64,000 nt of DNA, from assembly GCA_009859145.1 (NCBI GenBank), contig VRVR01000056.1:114381-178380 (forward strand), written 5' to 3'. Positions 51,820-60,779 of the stretch are shown in pieces (the first letter of the stretch is position 1; each line of letters opens with the position of its first letter). The notes beneath the pieces were generated by a model. That model did no database searches. It was given only the letters and a program-made list of their open reading frames with translations, and was not told where the DNA came from. The position numbers and the translations under genes are program-made. Origin of the DNA: Andalucia godoyi (taxonomy: Eukaryota; Discoba; Jakobea; Jakobida; Andaluciidae).

Positions 51820-53088
51820 TCAGTGTTTGAGAGTGCAGCGGAACATGCGCACGGACTTGGGTTCGATTGAGAAGGTCAAGCCCGTCGCGATGGAGCCGAG
51901 GTCCTTGTGAGCCCACAAGTCACGGACTTGAATGGTATCTGCGGTGGTCCAGCCGGTGTTCGGGATCTGGGGCCACTTGACGGTGACAGACACTGCCTTT
52001 GCATCAAACTTCGAGTTTGAATTGTACAAGATAACGGCAACCGAGCCATCCGAGAGCAGCTTTGTCCATACTTGGCCGCCGTCTGTGCCATTGACGATGC
52101 GCTTCCCGCCGGTCACAATTGGATCCTGGTTCACGGCGATAACTTCCGTGTTCATCAAGATTGACTTCTTCGCTGCATCCATGTTTCGAATATCGGTCGC
52201 AACCAGCAGTGGAGACGAGAACAGCGACCAGAACGAGAATTCCGTCACAGACTCTTCGTATGAAAACGTCGGAAAGAGTGTTTCGAGGAAGTCTGCATCG
52301 AGGAACGCCCCTGGTCTGGAATAGGTAGCAATGTCCGAGTCTCCAAACTGCTCAATCACTTGCTTCGTGCCGATTCCGTTCTTTCCCTCCTGCAAATCAT
52401 AGTCGAACAAGGGAATGTGATCATGCGTGGCGCGTATCATGGTGGCGAACTCTGGAAACGTAGTCCACGGCTGACCCTCTCCCCATTCGCACGTGGAGAA
52501 CATCATATCGCGGCCAGACACATCGATCCAGTGCGAAAAATTGGAGTACAACTGCTGCGGTGTAAACCCAGAAGGATGGTGGCAGTAGTCCAACTTGATC
52601 ATATCGACACGCCAGTTGGCCATTGTGCGAGTATCGACATCGTAGTAACCCCACGATCCGGGCCTGTTGCCCTTGCATGTCTTGGTTCCAGAGCACAGAT
52701 AAATGCCTAGCTGAAGTCCAAGCCCGTGGAGATAGTCTGCCAGGGCAGGAATGCCAGACGGGAACCGCTTCGGATCCCACGTGACCTCTCCGCGCCCAGT
52801 CCTGTTCTGTGCAGCCCAGCAATCATCCAGCGCAATCATCTTGTACCCAACCGCAGTCATTTTCTGATCCACGAGCGCCTTTGCAATCGAGTGGATCTCA
52901 GACTCCCGGCAAAAGTCAAGCAGACCACACACATCATCCGTGCACCACGTGTTCCACCCCATCGGAGGCACCGCAGGACGAATCAGAGCACTGTCGCACC
53001 CATGGAAGCACAAGCCTACAATCACCACAAACAGGCACACAAGTAGAGCATCTACCCTCGGAATTCCACAATCCGAACGCGCCAACAT
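51820..53088 (-). CDS. Alpha-galactosidase (glycoside hydrolase family 27)
   Basis: 422 residues from ATG 53088. A signal anchor/peptide (ALLVCLFVVIVGLCFHGCDSA) fits lysosomal or secreted location. Motifs: PPMGWNTW (start of the barrel), YKMIALDDCWAAQNR, GIYLCSGTKTCKG, DMIKLDYCHHP with the nucleophile Asp, and SRPGAFLDADFLE where the acid/base Asp lies. VAINQDP-type ending (VIAVNQDPIV) and a C-terminal beta domain complete it. It removes terminal alpha-galactose from glycans. The in-frame GTG at 53196 upstream is preceded only by poly-Leu from the AAT repeat. Confidence 0.93.
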   Translation of the reverse strand: MLARSDCGIPRVDALLVCLFVVIVGLCFHGCDSALIRPAVPPMGWNTWCTDDVCGLLDFCRESEIHSIAKALVDQKMTAVGYKMIALDDCWAAQNRTGRGEVTWDPKRFPSGIPALADYLHGLGLQLGIYLCSGTKTCKGNRPGSWGYYDVDTRTMANWRVDMIKLDYCHHPSGFTPQQLYSNFSHWIDVSGRDMMFSTCEWGEGQPWTTFPEFATMIRATHDHIPLFDYDLQEGKNGIGTKQVIEQFGDSDIATYSRPGAFLDADFLETLFPTFSYEESVTEFSFWSLFSSPLLVATDIRNMDAAKKSILMNTEVIAVNQDPIVTGGKRIVNGTDGGQVWTKLLSDGSVAVILYNSNSKFDAKAVSVTVKWPQIPNTGWTTADTIQVRDLWAHKDLGSIATGLTFSIEPKSVRMFRCTLKH

Positions 53089-53552
53089 GTTGCAAAGCAA
53101 TTCCAAAAAATATAATAATAATAATAATAATGATGATAATAATAATAATAATAATAATGATAATAACAAACACACAGGCAAACTCACAGTCCACAATGCC
53201 TAACGAGCCTGCACGTTTCCGCGGACCCGGCAAAAAAGACCCCGAAACAAATCTCCGCCGCCCGCTCTGCCCGCCGAGCCCCATACATACATAATACGTT
53301 GCGTCTTGGGGAAAGTGAACTTCTATCGTGACGATGCATGCGTTTCCACTTCTCCGCTGTTTGTCCAGTGTAAGGAATAATCGGCACGCCGACAAGTAGA
53401 AGTTTGTTATTCCAAAAATAGGAGAGTTCGCAAAAGTGTGTATATTCATGTGGTCTGAGAACAACGTGGTTGGAAAGGCCATTCTCTCTACCAGCAACTT
53501 TGAAACAAAAAGCAGCGAAATAACCAAATTTTTTAAAAGCTAATTTCACCGA
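53089..53552. promoter_or_regulatory. Divergent spacer with (AAT)n repeat
   Basis: 464 bases between the alpha-galactosidase and FAD-Rieske genes. An (AAT)n/(GAT) tract at 53111-53166 is just upstream of the alpha-galactosidase ATG. No other element is recognised. Confidence 0.45.
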
Positions 53553-55106
53553 ATGAGCTCGTCTACTTCTTCGCTGTGGGTATCGGAAGATGTGGAGTTC
53601 CCCACGTTTCCTAAGCTTGTCGGTCGCGACCACTGGTACGATGTCGTTGTCGTTGGTGGCGGCATTTCGGGATTAACCTGCGCAGCACTCCTGAAGCAAG
53701 CTGGCAAGAGGGTCGCGGTGGTCGAAGCTGCAAAGTTTGGACCAGTTGGGACGACGCACAGAACGACTGCGCATATCACGCATATCGAAGACACTGAGTT
53801 CCACAAAATGATTGGTGCCTACGGGCTGCAGGCGTCGTCCGAGGTGGCGCAGGGTATGTCTGCAGCGTTCGACCTGATTGAGAGGCTTCCGAAAGAGTGT
53901 TCCTTTGAATCTGGGAACGACTTTCGGCGCGTTCCTGCGTATCGGTATGCAGAAACATCCAAGGACAGCAAGAAGGTAAAAGAGGAGTTCGCTGCGCTGC
54001 AGAAAGTTGGCATCGCATGTTCGCATCCGTGCCCCAAGCCGGATTCGCTACTGTTCGACGTGCAGTACTGCGGTCGAGTGGAAAACCAAGCGTTGTTCCA
54101 TCCCATGAAACATCTTGTTGGTCTCGCCAAATTCGTCCATAAAGAAGGCAGCGCCGTGTTTTGCGAGTCGCGTGTCACAAAGTATGGAGACAGTACGTCG
54201 ACGAATCCGAACTGCTGGATTGAAACAGATGGGAAGGCAAAAATACAGTGCAGGGACTTGATCATCGCCACCCATTCACCGACCGGGGTGTGGCTGTCAT
54301 TGCATCCTCGACTGCTTCCGTACCGCAGTTATGTAGTCGTGGCTCGCATTCGAGGGAAGCTGGAAGATGCGATCTACGACGACACCATGGATCCCTACCA
54401 CTACATTCGGCCGTACAAGAAAGGAGGGGATGATTACGTGATTGTCGGTGGGGAAGACCATCCTTGTGGTGAGAAGTCCGACACCATGGAGTCCTTTGCT
54501 GTGCTTGAGGAATACACGAGAAGCAGATTTCATGTCGAAGAAATCAAGTATCACTGGTCTGCGATTTATTTTGTCCCGACCGACCGACTGCCATACATTG
54601 GTCGCGGGCCAACCTGCCGCAATATTTACGTTACCACGGGATACTCTGGATGTGGAATGGCGTACGGCACGCTGGGAGCCATGCTGTTGCGAGACATCAT
54701 AACGGGGAAAGCGAATCCGCTGGAGAAGGTGTTTTCGCCGAGCCGAATCAAACCGCTTTCTTCCTTCACGGGACTGATGGAAGAGACGTGGCACAATGTC
54801 AAAGGAATGGTTATCAACCGTCTTCCTTCTTTCAAACCCACCCAGTTCTCTCCTGATAATCTCCGTCCTGGACAAGGGGACGTCGTCACCCACAAGGGGT
54901 CCAAAGTTGCGGTTTTCAAAGACCAAGATGGACAGGTTCACACATACTCGGCAGTGTGCACCCACATGGGTTGCATTGTGGCATGGAATGATGCAGAAAA
55001 GCATTTCGACTGTCCTTGTCACGGCTCTTGTTTTGATGCTAAAGAAGGTTCAGTTAAATCCGGGCCGGCTTGTGTCGCTTTGCAGCGCAAGGAGCTGACT
55101 TGGTAA
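53553..55106 (+). CDS. FAD-dependent oxidoreductase with C-terminal Rieske domain
   Basis: 517 residues. The N-terminal DAO-type FAD domain has the Rossmann motif VVVVGGGISGLTCAALLK and a later VTTGYSGCGMAYG. The C-terminus (about 430-517) is a Rieske [2Fe-2S] domain: VCTHMGCIVAW and CPCHGSCFD provide two Cys and two His. This DAO-plus-Rieske fusion is well known in bacteria (amine/glycine-type oxidases) and rare in eukaryotes; the substrate is unknown and is probably an amine or amino acid. No clear targeting peptide. A MITE-like element begins about 40 bases after the stop. Confidence 0.9.
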   Translation: MSSSTSSLWVSEDVEFPTFPKLVGRDHWYDVVVVGGGISGLTCAALLKQAGKRVAVVEAAKFGPVGTTHRTTAHITHIEDTEFHKMIGAYGLQASSEVAQGMSAAFDLIERLPKECSFESGNDFRRVPAYRYAETSKDSKKVKEEFAALQKVGIACSHPCPKPDSLLFDVQYCGRVENQALFHPMKHLVGLAKFVHKEGSAVFCESRVTKYGDSTSTNPNCWIETDGKAKIQCRDLIIATHSPTGVWLSLHPRLLPYRSYVVVARIRGKLEDAIYDDTMDPYHYIRPYKKGGDDYVIVGGEDHPCGEKSDTMESFAVLEEYTRSRFHVEEIKYHWSAIYFVPTDRLPYIGRGPTCRNIYVTTGYSGCGMAYGTLGAMLLRDIITGKANPLEKVFSPSRIKPLSSFTGLMEETWHNVKGMVINRLPSFKPTQFSPDNLRPGQGDVVTHKGSKVAVFKDQDGQVHTYSAVCTHMGCIVAWNDAEKHFDCPCHGSCFDAKEGSVKSGPACVALQRKELTW

Positions 55107-55145
55107 AGTACAAACGAGGCACTGACTCATAATACTAAATATAGA

Positions 55146-55378
55146 TGCCACCTCCCAACCCAAACCTCTCCAAGCATTTGGCTCGCATGCTGCGCCTCAG
55201 ACAGATTATTTTGGCGTAAAGTGACTTTATATATCAGCATCAGCGCCCATCATCGATTACAAGGAATCGGTTGTCAATACTCGACAGTGTCTCTCAGTAG
55301 GCCTCGACCTGCACACCTTCAGCCATACTATCCGATGATATATCACAGCCGCCCACCAGACGTTTGGGTTGGAGGGTT
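55146..55378 (-). mobile_element. MITE-like element, copy 2 (233 bp)
   Basis: Inverted relative to copy 1 (16124-16384). Ends: CACCTCCCAACCCAAAC on the left and GTTTGGGTTGGAGGGTT on the right. On the minus strand, a block of about 60 bases around TATTGACAACCGATTCC is about 90% identical by eye to copy 1, and CTGGTGG.CGGCTGTGA lies beside the terminal repeat in both. It lacks about 60 internal bases present in copy 1. No coding capacity. It lies between the FAD-Rieske stop and the WD40 stop. Confidence 0.7.
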
Positions 55379-55485
55379 ATATGTACACACTTAGAGACGG
55401 GAGGGGGGATTGGAGAGAGAGAATAAAAGACTTGAAAATAGAACAAAACAAAACAAATACAAAACAATAAATTAACAAATTGAAA

Positions 55486-57246
55486 TTACTTCCGGAGTGC
55501 ACCTTGTGGAGCAGTCGCGGGACGAGGGTTTGCTGCAACAGATGCTTCACGGGAGGAAATCAGCTCCCACGATGCGCACGGAACCTTGGACGCGGAAAAT
55601 CTCGCCGTGGCTGCTAGTCTTCGGTCAGCTTGTCGCACTGAAAGCGGGAGAGACTTGATTTCAAGCCCCGGAAACAATGATCGTCTTGGAGCCAGCGGAC
55701 GACTGTAAGGTGGAATGCCTTCTTGCAGGCACGGCGACCGGCCGACAGCAACAAGACTGGGTCGAACACCTCTTTCCGAGAACACGGCAGCGGGAGCCGC
55801 GTGATGTGTACGATCTGGCGACGGAGGCTTCCAAAAGAATCCAGATGTGGATGCAGGGGTACGGACGGGTCGTGGTGCAGCTGGCGCCAGAATCACAGGC
55901 GATGAGACGAGCGACGATGCCGAGATACCAGAATTGGATAAAGTCTCCACAGCAGACAAGTCATCTGATGCTGTCGTCACAGCAGATCTGGGACGCACAG
56001 TGACCTGGGGTCTGGCCACCCGCAGGATTCCTTCCTGCTCCTTCTCAGGAGACTGATGAGGGCTTTCTGATGAGACGGCTTGTGACGACAGCAGATCCCG
56101 CTGCAATGAACGCTCCGCGAGGAAGACATCATGCAGAAGAGACTTGCGTATTTCTTCTTTGCGTTCCCGGATCGCTTCCAGCCGAGTTTGCAGCGCATTT
56201 TGATACTTCCATTCGTACACTTGCCCGTCTGCATGCGCAGTGATCAGAGTCTCCTGTGCCTGTACGACATCCAAGACGGGGCAGTTGGCCACGTACGAAT
56301 ACACCGGTTTGTTCGCCTTCAGCGGAACTGAAACCTGGCAGACCCCGGAAAACGTCGCGGCAATGAGGCAGCCGTCTTCGGCGACCTGCAATTTCGAGAT
56401 TCCTGCCCCATTTGCAATGCACACCTTTGCCAATGGGATGCGAAACACAGACGGTCTATGGGTAGGCCGAGATTCTGACTGCGACGGCAGCGAGTTCAGC
56501 ACGCTCGTTTCCAAAGCCGATGATGGCTCCCCCAGCGCCCACGTATAAACAGACCCGGAAAGATCCCCAGAGAAGAGCAGCCTGCTTGCTTCGCTTGGAA
56601 TGTAATTTGGGTCTGCAGAAAGAAGATGGTCGGGTGCTGCGGCCAACCAGCCATTTGTTGCTCCGCGTCTGGTTCCGAAGCGTATGCAAGACACCTGCGC
56701 TCCATGATCAGCAAAGACTGTATGAGGCGACCGATGGAAGCGGATATCAAAGATCTGCACGGCGCGATTCAGCCCCCCCATTGCAATTTGTTCGTCATGC
56801 ACGTCAAAGCACGTGAACTTGTTCTCGGAACCGTCGAATACGATTGCTGGCTCGCCGGTTCTCCAATCAGACACCACGACGCGGTGGTCCATACCGCACG
56901 AAACAAGCATTGTCCTCTGAATTAAAGCCTGCGACACGCAATCGTCATGAACCCGAAGAACAGACGCGCATTTTCCTTGCTGTAAGTCAAACCGCCGTAC
57001 TGTCTGATCATGGGATCCCGAAACAACATGATCTCTGCCGAGACACAGCGACGTGAGAAATCCTGTGTGTCCTCGACATTCCATAACCGGCACATCCGAG
57101 CTTGCAGACCACAGCCGAATCACATTGTCTCCGCCCCCCGTCGCAAGCAATACGTGGGTTGCATCCACTGCAATGCAGTTGCATGAGTCCAAGTGCGCAT
57201 GTTCTCGGCGAATAAACAAATAAGACGCATCCACAAAATGCGCCAT
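55486..57246 (-). CDS. WD40-repeat protein
   Basis: 586 residues. Propeller blades are visible in the first ~350: LLATGGGDNVIRLWSA, HVVSGSHDQTVRRFDL, MLVSCGMDHRVVVSDW, QIAMGGLNRAVQIFDI, RLLFSGDLSGSVYTWA and LITAHADGQVYEWKY. A helix (TRLEAIRERKEEIRKSLLHD) and a Ser/Pro-rich disordered tail follow. Likely a protein-interaction scaffold. No ortholog is recognised. Confidence 0.85.
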   Translation of the reverse strand: MAHFVDASYLFIRREHAHLDSCNCIAVDATHVLLATGGGDNVIRLWSASSDVPVMECRGHTGFLTSLCLGRDHVVSGSHDQTVRRFDLQQGKCASVLRVHDDCVSQALIQRTMLVSCGMDHRVVVSDWRTGEPAIVFDGSENKFTCFDVHDEQIAMGGLNRAVQIFDIRFHRSPHTVFADHGAQVSCIRFGTRRGATNGWLAAAPDHLLSADPNYIPSEASRLLFSGDLSGSVYTWALGEPSSALETSVLNSLPSQSESRPTHRPSVFRIPLAKVCIANGAGISKLQVAEDGCLIAATFSGVCQVSVPLKANKPVYSYVANCPVLDVVQAQETLITAHADGQVYEWKYQNALQTRLEAIRERKEEIRKSLLHDVFLAERSLQRDLLSSQAVSSESPHQSPEKEQEGILRVARPQVTVRPRSAVTTASDDLSAVETLSNSGISASSLVSSPVILAPAAPRPVRTPASTSGFFWKPPSPDRTHHAAPAAVFSERGVRPSLVAVGRSPCLQEGIPPYSRPLAPRRSLFPGLEIKSLPLSVRQADRRLAATARFSASKVPCASWELISSREASVAANPRPATAPQGALRK

Positions 57247-57603
57247 CTACACACACATGCGCCAAAGCACGCTCAGTCGCACACACACACACACACACAC
57301 ACGCACACACACAAGCAAGAGCCACTGGAACAGCTACACGGTCCGAATCAACCACCCTTCGTCACAAGACCACGAGAGCTTCGTCAAGCACGAAAAAAAG
57401 AAACCGGCCACGATGAATCAGAAACAGTCCCCGGACATAAAACCCCCGCTCTCCAAACTACCGACTGTACAACATCAAAAAAAGAAAAAGAAAAAGCCCA
57501 CTGTTGAGCGTGCGCGCAATCGATCGGTCCGTCTCTCTAACACCCAATAGGCAATGGCCCGACGATCTCCAGCTTTCTCGGCTTTCTCTCCCGCTTCACC
57601 ATC

Positions 57604-57634
<31 letters not shown>

Positions 57635-57682
57635 CCTCCTTTTTAAAAATTCAAAACCAAGACATTGGCTTGTCGTGGGAAA
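57247..57682. promoter_or_regulatory. Divergent spacer, WD40 / capping protein
   Basis: 436 bases with an (AC)n tract (57279-57314) beside the WD40 gene and a (TTC)n tract (57605-57635) about 50 bases before the capping-protein ATG. No gene is recognised. Confidence 0.45.
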
Positions 57683-58486
57683 ATGGCTGATCTTGCGTCG
57701 ATTGTACATGCGTTTGTCATGCAAACGCCGTATGGGCAGCTTGCGGAAGTCGTTGCCGACATTCGGAAGCTGTCGAACGGCGATGCCGAGACACGAAACG
57801 AGGATCTCGAGTCAATGTTGCAGTCTGCGTGTGCGGACTACCACGGAGAGAATGCAGCCTTGGTTTCTCTAGAGGATGGATCGCAGCTTCTGGCGACTAC
57901 GTTTGGACGCATTGGCGGAACCAATCGGTTTGTGGACCCTGTTGCACAAAAGTCGTTTGCTATTGATGTGGAGAACCATGCTGCGGTGGACATTGAAGAT
58001 GACGCGTCGTTTGCAGTTGACGAGCTCCAGGCTTCTGCGGACGAGTATGTTCGCAGCTACTATGTGTCCCACGGAAAGTCCCTTGTGCATGCTCTGGCAG
58101 ATGGAACGATCGGCGTTACGGTGCGCGGTGCAAAAGGATCGGGCAAGAACTTCTGGGCTGCCTCTTGGACTGCTACGTATGTCCTGACTCCCGGAGGCGT
58201 CCTCGACGGGAAAATCAGATGCTGTGTGCATCTCTATGAAGAAGGAAATGTGCAGCTTTCCCCGCATTCGTCGTTCCACGAAGAGAATGTTTCCAAGGAG
58301 TCGCTGTTCCAAGTCATCGGCAAGTTCGAAGATGCATTCCATGCGTCGATCGAGGAAAATTGCGCATCCATGAGCAGGACCACTTTCAAGGCTCTTCGCC
58401 GCATGCTGCCAATCACCGGAGAAAAGTTCGACTTTGCATCCGCATCGCACTCCCTCGCGTCTGAGCTCACTTCGTCACGAGCCTAG
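57683..58486 (+). CDS. F-actin capping protein alpha subunit
   Basis: 267 residues from ATG 57683, the usual length. It blocks barbed ends of actin filaments as an alpha/beta dimer. Family signatures: QTPYGQLAEVVADIRKL near the start, YYVSHGKSLVHALADGT, the NFWAASWTATYVL strand, and the C-terminal ALRRMLPITGEKFDF, the tentacle region. The AATAAAG at about 58672 could be its poly(A) signal. Confidence 0.92.
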   Translation: MADLASIVHAFVMQTPYGQLAEVVADIRKLSNGDAETRNEDLESMLQSACADYHGENAALVSLEDGSQLLATTFGRIGGTNRFVDPVAQKSFAIDVENHAAVDIEDDASFAVDELQASADEYVRSYYVSHGKSLVHALADGTIGVTVRGAKGSGKNFWAASWTATYVLTPGGVLDGKIRCCVHLYEEGNVQLSPHSSFHEENVSKESLFQVIGKFEDAFHASIEENCASMSRTTFKALRRMLPITGEKFDFASASHSLASELTSSRA

Positions 58487-58991
58487 TTTTGTGTGCGAGG
58501 CGATGCATTGCTGTTGGTATTTCGTGTTTCAAGAGATTGGTTTGTGTTTGAAATTTGTTGCTGTGTGATTAGGTTGTCTACGTGCTGCCGAGTTTTTTCT
58601 TTTCTTTTATTAATTATCTTTTATGGAGACGCTGTTTTTGTCCTACTCCTGTGTTGTTTCTCTTATCCCTCAATAAAGAAATGAAGAAGAAAAAGAAAGC
58701 GCCTGGGATACACTGCATCAATACGAATTGCGTCTAATTGGGTACTATTGCTAACCGGACTGGAGAAAACCCCATGTTAGAATTTCAAAAGCATGTTTGC
58801 TAAGATGATGAAAACGCAAATAAAACATCATCGGATCCGCTCGCATGTTCGAGCAGGCTCCCCGCCCCCCTCTGTCTTTCATGCTCTCTTCGCTTGGAAA
58901 ATTGGTTTCGTCTTCTCGGTGCTTGCATGTGAAGAAGCGGGCGGGGAAAAAAAAGAAAAGAAACACGTTGTTTTCTTCAAAAGGTCGGTGG
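58487..58991. other. Non-coding spacer downstream of capping protein
   Basis: No gene recognised. T-rich 3' UTR-like sequence, then short open frames with no family features; a possible small gene follows. Confidence 0.4.
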
Positions 58992-59278
58992 ATGAACTGC
59001 GGAGGAAAAGGGTCGAAGGCTCCCTTCCTCGTCCTCCTCGCTGGAAGCACGATGTTGATGGTTGGCGCCGTTCTGTGGGGCGCGTACGTCCGCAATAAAA
59101 TCGTGCACCTCAGCGCCCCCATGATACTTTCTATTCGCCACATTCTCAAAGTACCGTTGCATCCTTTTGTTTCTCTTACCCTCAGCTTCACTCCGAAATG
59201 CTTGGCGGTTGCCTCGGTGCGTCCATTGTCCAATACACCGTTCCATCATTACCTCTGCTTCGTTTGAGATCCAGTTGA
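58992..59278 (+). CDS. Possible small two-TM protein (tentative, spliced)
   Basis: From ATG 58992, APFLVLLAGSTMLMVGAVLWG is a good membrane helix followed by basic residues. At 59151 a GTACCG donor and CCCTCAG acceptor (59185) would remove 35 nt and join in frame to HSEMLGGCLGASIVQYTVP..., a second hydrophobic stretch, giving 83 residues ending at 59278. The intron is very short and no family is recognised. An upstream in-frame ATG (58845 side) could extend the N-terminus. Treat as a hypothesis. Confidence 0.25.
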
Positions 59279-59384
59279 TTGTTTAAAACCTAACTAGTTA
59301 TATAATGTAAGAACCCAAATCAAATAGCGCGGTTGCGCAAATCTGTCTTTCCTTGCTCTCCTCATTTTCAATCTCGCTTTAACA

Positions 59385-60138
59385 CGACACGATAGCGCGC
59401 CTTTTTCGAGCGGACTCGCTCAATGCCTTGATTGCAGCCTTCCGTGGCCATGGGCAGCATCTCGATTTTGCACGAACTCCATGCGCCGCTGCGACATCCA
59501 ACATTTCTCGGATAGAGGCCGGGAAGCCGATGAGAGAGCCGCAGATGCTCGTCCGTCCAAAGAGCACGGATCCGGCGTGAAATGAGAAAGGCTCAGATGG
59601 GATTTGTCAATCAGATGAAATGGGTAGCGCCAAAAGAACGGGCTTCTGCTTCCTTTTCTGGCGAAGTGGAGATGGCGGCGGCACGCTCATATCCAAGAGC
59701 CTTCGCGAACTGCAGCGCAAGATGTCCGAGACCGCCGATTCCAATCACTCCCACTGCCTTGTCTGTGGGGCGTCCATAGAATTTCAATGGAGTGAAGACG
59801 GTGGTACCGGCGCAAAGCAAAGGTGCCGCTTCTTCGAAGTCACCTCCGGGATGACCAATGCAAAGTGTTCATCACAACGAATCTCGGAAGAGAATCCACC
59901 GTACGTCATGCGGCCATCGTCGTTTCCATTGTAGGTGAGCACTGCTTTTCCACAGAACGATTCATCCTTGTCATGACAGTCGTTGCACGACCCGCGCTGT
60001 GCACCAACCCCAACACGGTCGCGCCATACCAGTCGTTGTCCATCTGGTGCACGTCCGAATGGCAAATTCCACAAGCAGTGATGCGAATGCCTGGATCTTT
60101 GTCATACGGTTCTTTTTTCCCTTTTGGCTTTTGTCACT
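59385..60138 (-). pseudogene. Zinc alcohol dehydrogenase (cinnamyl-type MDR) pseudogene
   Basis: The pieces follow the order of an MDR alcohol dehydrogenase but in three frames with deletions. ITACGICHSDVHQMDNDW (catalytic Zn Cys) is followed directly by RDRVGVGAQRGSCNDC (about 35 residues missing), then FCGKAVLTYNGNDDG and GGFSSEIRCDEHFALVIPE. Near 59837 the frame shifts, then LLCAGTTVFTPLKFYG and VIGIGGLGHLALQFAKALG continue to a stop after GATHFI (59611). About 90 residues are missing, then VLFGRTSICGSLIGFP and, after another shift, EMLPMATEGCNQGIERV. At least two frameshifts, one stop and two deletions: a dead gene. The lost NADP enzyme would have reduced aldehydes. Confidence 0.88.
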
Positions 60139-60779
60139 GAAGTTATAGATTACATAGGGATAAAGGGATAAATAAATAAATAAATAAACAAATAAACAAA
60201 TAAATGTGAATATATATATATATATGCATATACATATTTATAGCATTATAGAGTCGTTGAATAATGACACGTCATTGTCATGCATATGCGGGAAGTATGC
60301 ATAAACAGACACAGTCAATACTAGCCGACACGAGCACGTTTGTTTCACAGGGAATCCGTGCTTACGCACGCTCGGCCAAAATTCAGCCTGTGACACCAGT
60401 TTGAGACCTCTCAGATAGTACTCAAACATTATCGTCGAATCCGCTGCAAGACTACCAATTCCAGCAACGTCTGTTCCATAAGGCGACCGAGTATCGCGAG
60501 CGGCGGAAGCAAAGTGTTTGCAAGTCCCGCGTGTTGCTCACCGATTGATCGGATGCAAGATTGAATGTGCATGTTCAGTGTACAATGTAGGCGCAGGTCG
60601 TGTGGCGATTGCCCCCCCTCCCCCCCCCCCCCCACTTCCACCTCCCGAACTTCGCAATTCCGTAGCCCCCTTCCCTGCTTGGGGTACGACCAGCAGCATA
60701 TGGATGCACAAAGCCTTTTTTTCGCTTCCTCCACCCCGAGCATATTGCTGTCCTCACAACAACGCTGCCGAGGGGATTT
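60139..60779. other. Spacer with simple repeats
   Basis: 641 bases between the ADH relic and copine stop. (AAAT/AAAC)n and an AT run at 60171-60225, a C-homopolymer near 60622-60633. Open frames here are short and featureless. Confidence 0.45.
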
